A stretch of 64,000 bases of DNA from Cordylochernes scorpioides (Eukaryota > Arthropoda > Arachnida > Pseudoscorpiones > Chernetidae), in NCBI GenBank assembly GCA_030710605.1, contig CP092863.1, forward strand, positions 138,354,994 to 138,418,993, given 5' to 3'. The notes under the pieces were generated by a model. That model did not search any database, had not been told where the DNA came from, and was given only the letters and a program-made list of their open reading frames with translations. The position numbers were made by a program, and so were the translations under genes. Shown here piece by piece: positions 9,797-20,566 of this stretch; the stretch's first letter is position 1; every line of letters starts with the position of its first letter.

Positions 9797-10157
9797 TTTT
9801 CTTCTTCTTTCTTATCTCCACTCAATCATATTAGGGTATCAGATGGTGTCTGTTGACAACCATCATGATTGGGCGAAGTAGAATGCGTCTGCCTTTGTCA
9901 TTAAGACTGAGAGCACTACTCAGTGGCAGGCCGACTTAGCTCTAAAATAAATGGCCGCCTCTGACATGAGGAACAGACGCCATATGCAGCCACTCCTAAC
10001 ATGGAGTACAAACGCTGCTCATCCTGTATCCCTGGATTAGGAGTTCTTACAGGGTACTATCAGCCGGGCCAGCTGAGCCCAGGTTTTTTAGTGAGCTTGT
10101 TACTGCTCCCCCTCCTCCTTTTTCATTCGGGCTTGGGACCGGCAAAGGCGGAGTTAT
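9797..10157 (-). mobile_element. LINE family 2 3'-end remnant plus unknown repeat
   Basis: Starts with TTATCTCCACTCAATCATAT, the reverse of the family 2 LINE tail (compare 16840-16877). The rest (to AAAGGCGGAG) is GC-richer and untranslated; I cannot assign it. Confidence 0.45.
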
Positions 10158-11430
10158 GATTCTTTTAAAAGAATTGTATTACAGCGGTATGGTAAATAAA
10201 ACTGAGGAATGGGGACGAACTGGCTATTACATCATACTATTAAAAAAACTGATTTTTCTTTATTAAATTCTGTTTGATTATCTTTAACACAAGCCTAATT
10301 TAATTAAATAAAACTAATCGTTTTAAATAGGGTTGAAGCCTTGGTATTTTGGTCTTCGTTCACTTGATAGACTAGAATTAAGATTTATTTTGATATATTG
10401 GATTTTGATGAATAAATATTCATCTTAAAAATGATATTGTTATTATCATTAATGTATTTAATAAATAGATTGCTCTCATATCCGAGATATCAATCACAGA
10501 ATATCGTTCGTTGATCATTTTCCTTTTTATCGCCTAATAAGATGAATTATCTGTACCTTGTATGGCTTGATTTAATTTTAGGATTATGGCAATCCTACCC
10601 GTGCCCTCTTGCAAAGACCGGAGGTGCCACCTCTACTCCACCAACTCACCATATGTAAATAACCAAGACAAGGTGACTCGACACCTGTAAACTGAGACGA
10701 AATAAATAAAATAGATCCTAATCAAAATAAAATTTTGTAGCACCGCCTCTACAATCCTCACAAGTCACATATTTGTTAAAGCCGACGCTGCAAAAATATC
10801 AGAAGACGACCTTACATTGTCACCAGGAAGACCAAACCGTCGACCACCACAGATGTCCATAGGTTCCAAACAGCCACCATCCTCCTAGGTATATTTACTT
10901 CTGTACAGAACCAAGTACATCTGATAAACTGGATGTCCAGCATTAGATGTGTCAACCCAGATAATTGGTGGTGACTTTAGTACGTGGTGACTCCAGGAAT
11001 CTGGGTTGTTACATCAAGAGAATTTGTAATTAAAACGACATAATTCCCTTGTTAACTTCTTTTCCGTGGTTTAGGTCACATGTTCAATGTTTATTGCGCC
11101 ATGTGACAATCGAGGTCTCCCAGTGTAGTTTTATGTTTGTGTTCACGGTCTGACGAAAGTACGAAAATCGACTGTTTATACCATTCCTCCATCAACTTTC
11201 CGCAGGCTTATGTATGAATGTATCATATGTAAATATTCTCGTTTTAATTTTATTTACTTTATTTTTGTTTTCCCCAGACTTATCATACCAATCCGGGTAT
11301 AAGACTAATTGTATTAATTAGGTTTCCCATTATATATCATTAGCATTATTATCATTGAATGTAAGTCAGTCATCTTTTAAAACTAGTTTTTCTTGGCGCA
11401 GATATCGTGATGAATCCATTTATAAGACTG
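10158..11430. other. Long AT-rich non-coding stretch
   Basis: No ORF, RNA gene or known repeat. It is duplicated at 60191-61460 with indels (for example near 10883), which argues against coding. Confidence 0.5.
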
Positions 11431-11431
11431 T

Positions 11432-11643
11432 ATACTCATGGACAAAACTTAAGGAATTGGAAAGTCTTTGATATCGTCGGTCGTCTAATTTTTTTTTTTT
11501 TAAGGAGACAGAGACAATTTTGTTCACACTTCGTTATCTCGTGTGTCTTCAATAAAGGTCACTGTAATATCTTTCAGAGTTATTGTCAGAATCCCGATAT
11601 ACATGCTAAAAGGTACAACTTTCTTAAAGTTTGTCCATGAGTA
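11432..11643. mobile_element. MITE, TIR CACTCATGGACAAAAC
   Basis: Inverted ends CTCATGGACAAAACTTAAGG and its reverse near 11625-11643. Same family as 2714-2931. Confidence 0.7.
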
Positions 11644-12748
11644 CATGTCTTAATAAGGGTTTTTGTATCTATATACCAGTAATTTCCATCATTATATTTC
11701 CTATAAAGTTTTATGATAAGCTATCATGACTGGTATTGTTCGCAGATTTCGAAATATAAATGTGTCCAATCTTTTTTTTTTTTGGTCCATCCTGTACATA
11801 GAGTAGGTGAAGTCAGTACAAATCGGATGTTGTCCATCTTCTAAGAAGTTAAAGAGAATTATTAGAAAAAATCCATATATTATATATTGTATCAACATTA
11901 AGGTTAAAATATCAGGCTCCATGTATAAGTTTCTTTTTAAATTACAATTCGAAAGATAACCTTTTGTATTAAGGTGAAAACATAAAATTTGTAACTGTTA
12001 TGTACTCTTCTACACCTAATATTCAATAATCTTAGGTGGTGTAGTTTCTATTAAAAAGAGATTGTATGCTACTGTTATATATTTGTATAATATTTTATTA
12101 TTACAGAATTATCATAAGATCTAAAGACATGAATATCTCACGCTATATATTGATTACATCACATAACAACAACCAAGTCCTTGGTCAAAACCATATAAAC
12201 ATATTATATATTACAGTAACAAATAAATTTACTGGCAATTTGTGTTTTCCTTTCAATAATAACAAATATTATCTATACAGAGACTTTACTGCAATGATAT
12301 AAGTTATTGAATGAGAGGGCTCGGCTCATCAGTAGTAAACCCTCTCAGCGGTTTCGCCAAATTAATCTTTAGACCGCTTTACTATTATATTGGATTGGTT
12401 TGGGATATACCCTACATTTACTATAGAAGACAGCCTAAGGGTGTTTAGTGAACCTACGAACATAAGCTTATAGTTATATATAATTTCAAGGTAATGCATC
12501 AAGCAAAGCTCTTCCGCAAATATAGTTTGAAATATATCAGGCTCTTCCATGGATAAGTTCCTTTTTAATATATTTTGAATAAAAGGATATTTGTTCGTGG
12601 AATTCTGATGATTTCATCTTAAAAGAGAGTTATGTCAGGACTTGATTGTCACCAGGAGATCACAATAATCGAATAAGCGAGCGAGCAAGCATCTTCCAAG
12701 CGAGCAAGCAAACTAACGATCAAAGCGAACATACCAAGCGAATTCAAA
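11644..12748. other. AT-rich stretch; duplication ends at 12048
   Basis: No gene. After 12048 the sequence is unique to this side because copy 2 is interrupted by copia. Around 12310-12375 there is a short dispersed repeat (CCTCTCAGCGGTTTCGCC) shared with 28190-28250. Confidence 0.45.
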
Positions 12749-12789
12749 ATGGGCTGTTTCAACTTCTGTAAGATTTTTAGACGGAAGAA
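12749..12789 (+). CDS. Candidate first coding exon (acylation-type N-terminus)
   Basis: ATG in a good context (TCAAAATGG) begins MGCFNFCKIFRRK and runs into a strong splice donor (GAA/GTAAGTG at 12790). MGC with a downstream cysteine and a basic cluster resembles N-myristoylated or palmitoylated membrane anchors. The upstream 100 bp is non-repetitive with a GCAAGC-rich leader. No downstream exon was found and the scaffold gap follows. It could be chance. Confidence 0.22.
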
Positions 12790-13765
12790 GTAAGTGAAAC
12801 ATAGCCTATCCTCAGCTTTGAGCAAACTTAACTCAACAACGAAGATAGAAAAATTCATAGAAATTTTTATAAATATTTCAAAAAATCAAAAAATACAAAT
12901 TAAACATTTATACATGATTCTGATTCGAATATAAAATCATATATTTTCGGTTGCTTTTAAAGAATTATTTTCACAAGATATTCGATTCTAAAATGATTAC
13001 AAATTTATGCAAACCCTAAAAGAAATATAATAAAGATAAAAATAAGAAAATAATAATCCTTTGGGGGCATACGCAAATATTTTTTATAATTTTTAAACAT
13101 TTTCCACTAACTATTTAGGATGATTTATTTATATTTTTATATCTAAACCATAATGTTTGAAATAGTTGAAAAATTAATGCATTGATTACGCTTCTAATAC
13201 TAGTGATGACTGATTAAAAATTATAATAAAATTGTGTGTAAAAATAAAGTTCTATATAAAATTATACATACATATATACATTACCTTACAAATTTGAATA
13301 AAATCTTTTGTGAATATTACAAAAATTATATCGACAAAAATAAAAATATATAAATATTCACAAACGATATATTCAAGTAAATGGATAATTTATATATACA
13401 CACTATAGAAAACAAAATAATTTCAACATAATTAGCACTTATATTTACATTGGGATGTCTTCTTATGTGAATGGTACACACGTTACTTATTTAATTATTT
13501 TCTAAATTATTATTAAGAAAATATAGAAACGCGATTAAATGTTTTGCATTAGAATAATTATTTACATTTGGTTATAGGATAGTTATTATTGTCTTGTACT
13601 GACTCGAATATTATTCATAAATATAATCATAACGAGTTTAATATCCAGTGAAAAAAATATTATTTCTATTCACACAGGGTATAACAGACATAAAAATTTC
13701 AGCACTAATATATATTTTATTTATTTAATATTATTTAACACAAAACACACACAGAAGTCATTATT
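12790..13765. other. Very AT-rich stretch before the gap
   Basis: No gene or repeat family recognised. Confidence 0.5.
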
Positions 13766-13865
13766 NNNNNNNNNNNNNNNNNNNNNNNNNNNNNNNNNNN
13801 NNNNNNNNNNNNNNNNNNNNNNNNNNNNNNNNNNNNNNNNNNNNNNNNNNNNNNNNNNNNNNNNN
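13766..13865. other. Assembly gap (100 N)
   Basis: Exactly 100 Ns, the usual placeholder for a gap of unknown size. Sequence on the two sides may not be contiguous. Confidence 0.99.
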
Positions 13866-13934
13866 AATATCTTCCATAGTTATTGCCTGAATCTCCATAT
13901 ACATGCTAAAAGTACAACTTGTTTGAGTTTTGTC
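13866..13934. mobile_element. MITE 3' half cut by the gap
   Basis: The right half of the CACTCATGGACAAAAC MITE (ends TTTTGTCCATGAGTG). Its left half is in the gap. Confidence 0.7.
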
Positions 13935-14196
13935 CATGAGTGTACATTCCGTTAAACCTTGCGAACATCATTTATCATATTGGGAACTTTATTATGAATT
14001 TCTGACAACAAACATTATTTATATTTGTTGAAAACACTGTACAATAATATATAAACTTCTACTTTTTTATAAGTTAGTCACTGCCGACTTATATAACACT
14101 GGTTCAAATTCACATCAATAGGTACTGCTCAGCAAGAGCAACCTAGTTCATGATAATTGAAACAGTGAATAATATATGTGAAGGTTATTCACATAT
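13935..14196. other. AT-rich spacer
   Basis: Nothing recognised. Confidence 0.4.
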
Positions 14197-14280
14197 TAGA
14201 CAAAATTTAAACGCGGGATTCAATCCCGGTTCATGACTGTCGGGAATCGAGGGTGTTACCCACTCGTCCACCGACTTATT
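14197..14280 (-). mobile_element. SINE tRNA-like head, fragment
   Basis: Minus-strand copy of the tRNA-derived head, with a box B-like GGGATTGAATCCCG region. The body is missing. Confidence 0.55.
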
Positions 14281-14325
14281 GTATATACTTATATAACAGT
14301 TTTGTCTCCATGTCGGTGTTGTCCT

Positions 14326-14435
14326 TTTAGAGAGAGGTTCTACTGTAATTAATAAAAATGGTTGGTGAATGAAAACTGTCCTTTGTATAGAGGTGTAGCG
14401 AGAGTATCCGCTCATGGAAGTTCTACTGTAAATTA
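14326..14435. mobile_element. MITE family P fragment
   Basis: Contains two GTTCTACTGTA ends and the AACTGTCCTTTGT internal motif. Confidence 0.6.
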
Positions 14436-14735
14436 CTGACGGAAGAGACATGTACCTCTATAGAACAGTGCCCCTCCTTCACCTCAATTTAATTAACCTT
14501 CATTAAATAAGCTGACGTGTCACACCTGGGACATTCGGGTCATCGCCATGGGAGAAGGGCGCTTCTAGAATTTCCACAGATATCAGCGCCACCGTTCTCT
14601 TTGTGTGCGAAAAAGGGCATTTAAAACAATGATTAAAAACAATTGTCTCTTTCTATGTGAGTCTTATATATACACGTATTCAAATCAATAAATACGTCAC
14701 AAAACCCTCGCTTTTTGATATACAAATTCATGTAT

Positions 14736-14850
14736 ATACCTCATCCATTGATGAGCTCTACTCATTCCCGGCAGACATCATCAAAAGTCTCAAGATTTAC
14801 AATCTTGATACCCTAATATGATTGAGTGGAGATAAGAAATAAGATGTGTA
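14736..14850 (+). mobile_element. LINE family 2 tail fragment
   Basis: Matches the end of 16548-16877 (ATTGATGAGCTCTACTC to GATTGAGTGGAGATAAG), with an eroded frame. Confidence 0.65.
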
Positions 14851-14889
14851 TACCTTGATTTCTAGCTAGCTATGACCCATTAGTATAGA

Positions 14890-15028
14890 GACGGGATGCA
14901 AAGTCGAACTGCTTTTCACATGTGTACACATGTGGTACACTTACAATAAAAGCAGTCGCTAACTACTCACCATGATTATCACGGCCTGTACCACGTGTAC
15001 TAAGGATAAGCAAAAAAAAAAAAAAAAC
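14890..15028 (+). mobile_element. SINE body fragment
   Basis: The 3' part of the SINE family (ends CCTGTACCACGTGTACTA then A-run). Confidence 0.65.
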
Positions 15029-15047
15029 AGAGACGGGATTATGAAAA

Positions 15048-15145
15048 AGGCATCTCCTTATCGTGCAACTGAAAGTTGCTGATAGCTTGTGCCATCTATC
15101 GGAATAAATATCAACTATTCTCGTTGATTTATCATTATTCCAGAG
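15048..15145 (-). mobile_element. Retrozyme-like element fragment (subfamily 2)
   Basis: Reverse match to the non-ribozyme part of the monomer at 20567-20690, including the ATGGCGCAAGCCATC hairpin region. No hammerhead is retained. Confidence 0.6.
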
Positions 15146-15550
15146 ACGGGATTGTCAAGATGTTGTGATATGCTTAGAACATGCCTACAGACCAATGTTG
15201 TAGGAAGACTACCCCAAAATAAAAAAAAAGGAATCTGGCCTCCAAATCTCTAACAAGACTAAGAGAGAGAGGCGAGTCCAATAAAGAAAGAAGCTGATGA
15301 GACAAACTCCCGTTAAACTCCAGTTTGCGAGTTGTCAACGTTTGTTTTTTTATCTCTTCTCAACGACCTCTGATGACGACTTGGTCGTTCTTACTTGTTG
15401 TCTTCTTTCTTGCTCTCAAGGCGGCTATCGTCGCACATACCGAGCTTTTATTTCACGTTGTAACATCGCGATAAAAGCTCTCAGCATTTAGTGTACCAAT
15501 TGAAAACACTCTGCAAAAATTGATGGGTGGAAACAAAGCATCTCCTGATC
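15146..15550. other. Spacer, unknown
   Basis: A 64-codon open frame at 15297-15491 has no family signature; I do not treat it as a gene. Confidence 0.35.
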
Positions 15551-15985
15551 ATATAACTTCTTCTTTCTCTATCTCCACTCAATCATATAAGGGTGGCAAG
15601 CTTGTAAAGCTTGAAATTGACAACCATCGGGTAACTATATCGTATAATCTATCGATCGTTTAACTTCTTCTTTCTTGATCTCCACTCAATCATATAAGGG
15701 TGGCAAGCTGGTAAAGCTTGAAATTGACAACCATCGGGTAACTATGTCGTATAATCTATCGATCGTATAACTTCTTCTTTCTTTATCTCCACTCAATCAT
15801 ATAAGGGTGGCAAGCTGGTAAAGCTTGAAATTGACAACCATCGGGTAACTATGTCGTATAATCTATCGATCGTATAACTTCTTCTTTCTTTATCTCCACT
15901 CAATCATATAAGGGTGGCAAGCTGGTAAAGCTTGAAATTGACAACCATCGGGTAACTATGTCGTATAATCTATCGATCGTATAAC
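15551..15985. repeat. Tandem repeat, four units of 106-107 bp
   Basis: Units begin at CTTCTTCTTT at 15558, 15664, 15771 and 15878. Each contains TATCTCCACTCAATCATATA, the reverse of the family 2 LINE tail, so the array arose by amplification of a LINE 3' end plus flank. Units are nearly identical. Confidence 0.9.
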
Positions 15986-16423
15986 TAAAAGTTATCGGAA
16001 TAAATATCAACGAATTGTTGATTTCTAATTATAAACACAAGGTAATATGTAGACGAAAAGACGAAATAAAAGAAGAAGAGTTTCTTTTAATAGAAATATA
16101 TCAAAGCAAGCTTTCGGGCAAAAAACCCTTCTACAGGCGTGATTACAGCATCAAACTTGGCACTATAATGCAGGTACAATGGCTAAAAAGAGAATATATA
16201 CATATAACTATTTACATATTTGCGGAATAAATTATTAAAATGAGGATTTGCATTAGTTATGACTATCTTATAATTAGAGAGATATTAAGTAAATAAATAA
16301 ATAAGGAATTTTTATGCTTGGAGTTTGAAACTATAGGGGAATATGCCAATGTAAACACCCGCTCACGCGACCACCTCAAAACCCAAGTAATATTAATTCT
16401 AGCTATCTTGTTGAGGTTATATG
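15986..16423. other. Spacer
   Basis: A 71-codon frame (16015-16230) has no recognisable domain. No gene supported. Confidence 0.35.
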
Positions 16424-16547
16424 ACACAAGGTAATATGACCAAATCTAAATAAATAAATAGTGTGTGATGCTTCGATAACAGCGTTGTTACTGAAACGTC
16501 ACACACTATTTATTTATTTAGATTTGGTCATATTACCTTGTGTTTAT
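16424..16547. mobile_element. Foldback element B, compact palindrome
   Basis: Near-perfect inverted repeat from ACACAAGGTAATATGACC to its reverse complement, meeting at GATAACAGCGTTGTTACTGAAACGTC. It lacks the CTGAAGA part seen in longer members. Its right end supplies the target duplication of the following LINE. Confidence 0.75.
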
Positions 16548-16877
16548 ATGCCTGCAGGAATGGAAATCTAATGCTGCACATGACTGGTACAGAGCAGGAG
16601 GGACAAGCACCGGTTCTGTCCTTCCAAGAGAACAACAGTCTTTGATTTCCAGACTTAAGTCTGGTCATCTACGGACAATGACTTTCCAAAATGGTTGCAG
16701 GGTTTTCTCACTATGTACTAAGTGCAATTCTCAGCCAGCAACCTCAAAACATATTATTGACTGTATTGAGTCATCCATTGATGAGCTCTACTCTTCCCCG
16801 GCAGACACCATCAAAAGTCTCGAGCTTTACAAGCTTGATACTTTAGTGTGATTGAGTGGAGATAAGAAAGAAGAAGA
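16548..16877 (+). mobile_element. 5'-truncated LINE (family 2)
   Basis: 330 bp bracketed by CCTTGTGTTTAT (16536-16547, 16878-16889). It encodes a pol C-terminus with a zinc knuckle CTKCNSQPATSKHIIDC, ending KSLELYKLDTLV, followed by an A-rich tail GATAAGAAAGAAGAAG. A clean target-primed insertion. Confidence 0.85.
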
Positions 16878-16986
16878 CCTTGTGTTTATAATCTATAATT
16901 CAAATTGTGCCCTATGATTTTTAATTATGTTTTAAGATATTTGCCACAAATACTCTTCTTTTGTATTAGTCTAGAAAAGTCAACGA

Positions 16987-17110
16987 CGTACGCATTTTAG
17001 GTTGCTAGCCCTCGTCAGCGTGATGCAGGCTGTACCTCAACGACCAAAAAAGCTAGTTCTAGAGGCTTCCTGAAAAAAATCAAGGATATCTTAGGTATTT
17101 AAAACTATAA
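16987..17110 (-). mobile_element. Retrozyme-like element with decayed hammerhead
   Basis: Minus strand retains CACG and CTGACGA followed by GGGC, but the second stem II strand is altered and GAAA reads TAAA (about 16987-17025). The flank with AACGACCAAAAA matches the other subfamilies. Confidence 0.5.
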
Positions 17111-17401
17111 GTGCTGGAGAACGTAAAACTATATTTTCTTTCTTAATTTGCTAACCTGATTCCAGTAAATTTTCATTTTTATACTTTTTTTCATAGTGTG
17201 AGCAGAAAGTTTCTTAGTTTTATAAATATATATTATATTAATGTCCAATACTAGGCGCTATGTACATATCCATTATATGTATAGTTTTATAGATGGAAAA
17301 ATTGCCGGGAGGAAATTGATCCATAGAAGCATAGGGCGCTTCTCCCGTCAAAATAAACGTCAAAACCTGACGCCATCTGTGCTTCTATATAGTTTTATAT
17401 A
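17111..17401. other. AT-rich spacer
   Basis: Nothing recognised beyond a short inverted motif around AAGCATAGGGCGCTTCTCCC. Confidence 0.35.
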
Positions 17402-17545
17402 CAGTTAAACCTGTCTATAGCGCCCCCTCTTGGGACTCATCAAAATAGGGTACTATAGAGAGGGAGTGCTATAGAGACAGGTCACTTTTAATGTAAAATG
17501 TTTACACTTTAATGTTTAAAATCGGGCGCTATAGAGAAGAAAGGA
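17402..17545. mobile_element. MITE, TIR CAGTTAAACCTGTCTATAGC, 3'-eroded
   Basis: The left end is intact; the right half degrades after ATCGGGCGCTATAGAG. Confidence 0.6.
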
Positions 17546-17972
17546 ACACGAATAATAATTTAAAAGAAGGTTTAAATGAATAAATAGAAATTAAAATAAC
17601 AAGTAAATAAAAGAAATAGATTTCACACGTTCACGCTTCATCAAGCTAATGGCTTCGCAAAGGCGTGACATGCACAAAAGCGCGACCGCGTGAAAAAAAA
17701 AAGCTTGCCTTTTTAACTATTTTTTTTTCTTTAAAAAATCTTTTCCTTTGTGTATTAAGTAATATTTATTTGTATATATATATCAACTACGAAAAAGTAA
17801 TAAATAGCGGGGAGAATTCTGTGATAAGAAACATGCCTTAATAAAAGCTTTGTATGCGTGTTATGAGAACTAACCTATCCTCTATTGAGTAGTCACCTAC
17901 AGGAACGACTAGGGTCTCTCAAGGGAGGTTTTACTGTAGTATTTTTATCATTATAATCATTATTATTATCCC
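17546..17972. other. AT-rich spacer
   Basis: No gene or family recognised. Confidence 0.4.
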
Positions 17973-18265
17973 TAGTACACGTGGGGTACAGGCCATGATA
18001 ATCATAGTGGGTAGAAGTTGGCGACTGCTTTTACTGTAAGTACACCACATATCTACACATGTAGAAAAGCAGTTCGACTTTTGCACTTACAAATGTGTCA
18101 GAGTCCCGTTTGATTACTTGCACTCACTGGTGGGTTGGATTTTTACATGAATTGGTGGACCATTGGAGCATTTTTTTAATTAGAGAAAGGTGTCCAATAC
18201 GGATTCGATCCCGGATCGTAACTGTCAAAAAAAACCAACGGTTTACACCACTCATTCACCGACCC
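17973..18265 (-). mobile_element. tRNA-derived SINE
   Basis: Full-length minus copy. The tRNA-like head lies at about 18185-18265; the body has the GCAGTTCGACTTTTGCAC and TACACCACAT blocks. Confidence 0.75.
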
Positions 18266-18289
18266 CCTTACTGTAGTGTAAAGTTTATG

Positions 18290-18640
18290 TGCAGTTCGAC
18301 TTTTGCACTTACAAATGTGTCAGAGCCCTGTTTGATTACTTGTATTGGTTGGATTTTTACAAGAATCGGGGGGCCATTGGAGCATTTTTCCCCTTCTAAT
18401 TATTATTAGAGTACACCACATATACTACACATGTGAAAATCAGTTCGACTTTTGCACTTACAAATGTGTCAGAGTACCGTTTGGTTACTTGCACTCACTG
18501 GTGGGTTGGATTTTTACAAGAATCGGGGGCGATAGGAGCATATTTTTTATTAGAAAAAAAGTGCTTAATGCGGGATTCGAACCCGGATCGTAGCTGTCAG
18601 AAAGCCTACGGTTTAGACCATTCATTCTCCGACACCCTAA
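18290..18640 (-). mobile_element. Two partial SINEs in tandem
   Basis: A body-only fragment (18290-18398), then a longer copy (18410-18637) ending in a tRNA-like head with GGGTTCGAATCCCG. All lie in the same orientation as 17973-18265, so local duplication is likely. Confidence 0.7.
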
Positions 18641-19017
18641 CACACTGTAATGTAATCAAATATAACTCCGTTACTCTCACTAAATGAACTTAACGTGTGT
18701 TATAAGTGAGTGAAAGAGAGAGAGTCAGGGAGATAAGAACTTCTTCCACAGAATATCAAGAGATTGTGACGGAGAAAAGTCCATTAAAAAACTACTTTCG
18801 CCTTAAGTGCCCGAGGGAAAGAAGACGTCCGCATATTTGGAAGAAGATCGACGAGGGATCTCCTGGGAACGCCCCGTTGGGAACGGACATCTTGATGACA
18901 AGGTCACTGCGACACTAGACCTACTGTCCTATTATCAAAGAAAATTAACCCTAACACACATTGGTAGTGAAAAAATAGCACAAATTTGATATTGTACTGG
19001 GATAAGGTGCATAAATT
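18641..19017. other. Unassigned stretch with a 70-codon frame
   Basis: A frame at 18706-18918 (starting MSERERVREIRTSSTEYQE) is hydrophilic and less AT-rich than its surroundings. It could be a retroelement gag remnant, but no domain is recognised. Confidence 0.25.
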
Positions 19018-19272
19018 ATGAAAAATACTTCTCCTTATCGTGCAACTGAAAGTTACCGATGGCTTGCGCCATCTATCAGAATAAATATCAACTATTCTCG
19101 TTGATTTTATTATTTTACGTTGGTTAGCTTTTCTTGATTAATCAAGAATGGGTATTTAGCCAATTCTGGAATAATTAAAAATCAACGATAATAATTTATA
19201 TTTATTCCGATAGATGGTGAAAGCCATCAGCAGCTTTCAGTTGCACGATTACGGAGATGCCTTTTTCATAAC
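19018..19272. mobile_element. Two retrozyme-like copies head to head
   Basis: A minus arm (19018-19110) and a plus arm (19118-19272) share the monomer's ATGGCG...GCCATC and GTTGCACGAT blocks. The plus arm begins CGTTGGTTAGC, which corresponds to the first base 3' of the hammerhead cleavage point in the intact copy at 20833. Confidence 0.6.
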
Positions 19273-19578
19273 ACATTGATAGGTTAAACAATTATAAAGG
19301 TTTCCGGAGATGAGTTTCGTTTTATTTTATTAAAACTGTCTCAAGTTTTCGGGCATCTTTCCCCTTCTACAGGAGTAAATAAATATGTGGTAATAAAATA
19401 AGGTGGGAAGAGAAATACGGACACCACAAGTTGGAGAAGGAACCCAGGCAACCAGAGAGAGAGAGGGAGATTGAAACAATTTTATTGATCGCCCATATAA
19501 AACTATATAGTACCAAAAATATATATTACATATTTATAAAAGAAAGTAAAAATATATAAAAATTAATAAATATTTACA

Positions 19579-19860
19579 TCAGACATCTCTGAAGGGACAT
19601 CTGAATCGTGTCAAATGCTCAAGGCCGCCCTGAATTCGGAAAGGCACCATGCTTATAACGAGGTTTTTGTCTCCAACGTGCTCAATTGCATCGCCGAGGA
19701 ATTCGTACAGGAGTTTTCTGTTTCCAGGCAAGAGATCATTGAGGATTGGTTCTATTTCAGAGCGGACAGAACCGCGGATACAACATCCTCATAATCAACC
19801 GGGCGGCCGTTCATGTCCCACACAATCCCCAACTGTCTTCAAAGTCCCGAAGTGTTAAGT
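19579..19860 (-). pseudogene. Unrecognised coding remnant
   Basis: GC-richer block inside AT-rich DNA. On the minus strand two protein-like frames join with a frameshift: GIVWDMNGRPVDYEDVVSAV, then LNDLLPGNRKLLYEFLGDAI ending at the stop at 19579-19581. The plus strand is also open over 19582-19794 (70 codons, ATG at 19615). I prefer the minus strand for its residue pattern. No family is recognised. Confidence 0.3.
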
Positions 19861-19974
19861 GACGGACCCCAGTGGTCGCCCCTTTGAATGTCGCTGGTAT
19901 CTTAAGTGACCCTCCCATCTCTCTCTGGGTTGTCGGTAGGCTTGCTTTATTATTCCTTGAAGAGTATATATTAT

Positions 19975-19978
<4 letters not shown>

Positions 19979-20018
<40 letters not shown>
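19979..20018. repeat. (AT)n microsatellite
   Basis: About 20 AT dinucleotides. It generates spurious IYIYIY reading frames on both strands. Confidence 0.98.
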
Positions 20019-20022
<4 letters not shown>

Positions 20023-20104
20023 CAGGCGGCGTTTTATTCATTAAATATGTTCTCCTGTAGAAGGGCAGATGTCCGAAAGCTTGAGATGGTTTAAATAAAA
20101 TAAA

Positions 20105-20128
20105 CTCACACACACACACACACACACA
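20105..20128. repeat. (CA)n microsatellite
   Basis: About 11 CA units. Confidence 0.95.
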
Positions 20129-20566
20129 TCTCTGGAAACCTTTATAATTGTTTAATTTAATGTCCAGGAGATTTTAAACAATTAACACATATATATAAAG
20201 GAAACACCCAAGAAACCAGGTCTTTAAAGAGGTCTGTATCTAAGAGTACACAATCTTTCTCTAGTGCTATTAATTTAATAATGAAAATAATAGTAAATAA
20301 TAAATAGCTATATTTTCTTACAAAAATAGCGCTCTACATGTTTACATTACAACTATACAAATGGTCCAAGCTTCACCGGATATTACGGAACACAATGACT
20401 ATGCAAATTTGCCTATTACCGGGTAATTTGCATATTCCTGGCTTGAAACTACGACACAGTGACTCCTACTATTTCTAACTTGATTCAAAGTTTCATCCGA
20501 ATTGGTCAAATATTACGTAAAAACGTATGTGTAAAAAGAAAAAAAAAAAGAGAATATACAATTTGT
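20129..20566. other. AT-rich stretch
   Basis: No gene; contains two weakly related segments (TTCATCCGAATTGGTCAAATATTACG and similar at 21036) of an old repeat. Confidence 0.35.

Larger units (their letters stand above)
1..12048. repeat. Segmental duplication, copy 1 (direct, about 12 kb)
   Basis: Base 1 aligns with 50222 and the match runs collinearly to 12048 (=62071). It includes Helitrons, the hammerhead element, MITEs, the haspin-like gene, a truncated LINE and long non-repetitive stretches such as 9400-9800 and 10200-11400. Match at the first base means the left edge probably lies outside the window. In the kinase CDS I count about 20 differences in 993 nt by eye. Copy 1 alone has mariner A (5941-7260) and the LINE at 8461-8981. 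The block may be a real duplication or an unmerged haplotype. Confidence 0.93.
19273..20104. mobile_element. Repeat C: inverted ends with hammerhead-like relic
   Basis: Inverted ends at about 19325-19378 and 20048-20095 share CTCCTGTAGAAGGG...CCGAAA...CTTGAGA. The pattern CTGNAGA-stem-CCGAAA resembles a hammerhead but breaks the CUGANGA core. Between the ends lies the coding remnant described separately. Confidence 0.4.

Noticed and set aside
10740..11000. Possible host exon (less AT-rich, similar in both copies)
   Set aside because: Both strands contain stops in all frames, and an indel of several bases near 10883 separates the copies.
19325..19378. Hammerhead ribozyme in repeat C ends
   Set aside because: CTGTAGA breaks the invariant A6, and pairing around it is poor; at most a decayed relative.
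19811..20125. Open frames containing IYIYIY runs
   Set aside because: They are translations of the (AT)n microsatellite.
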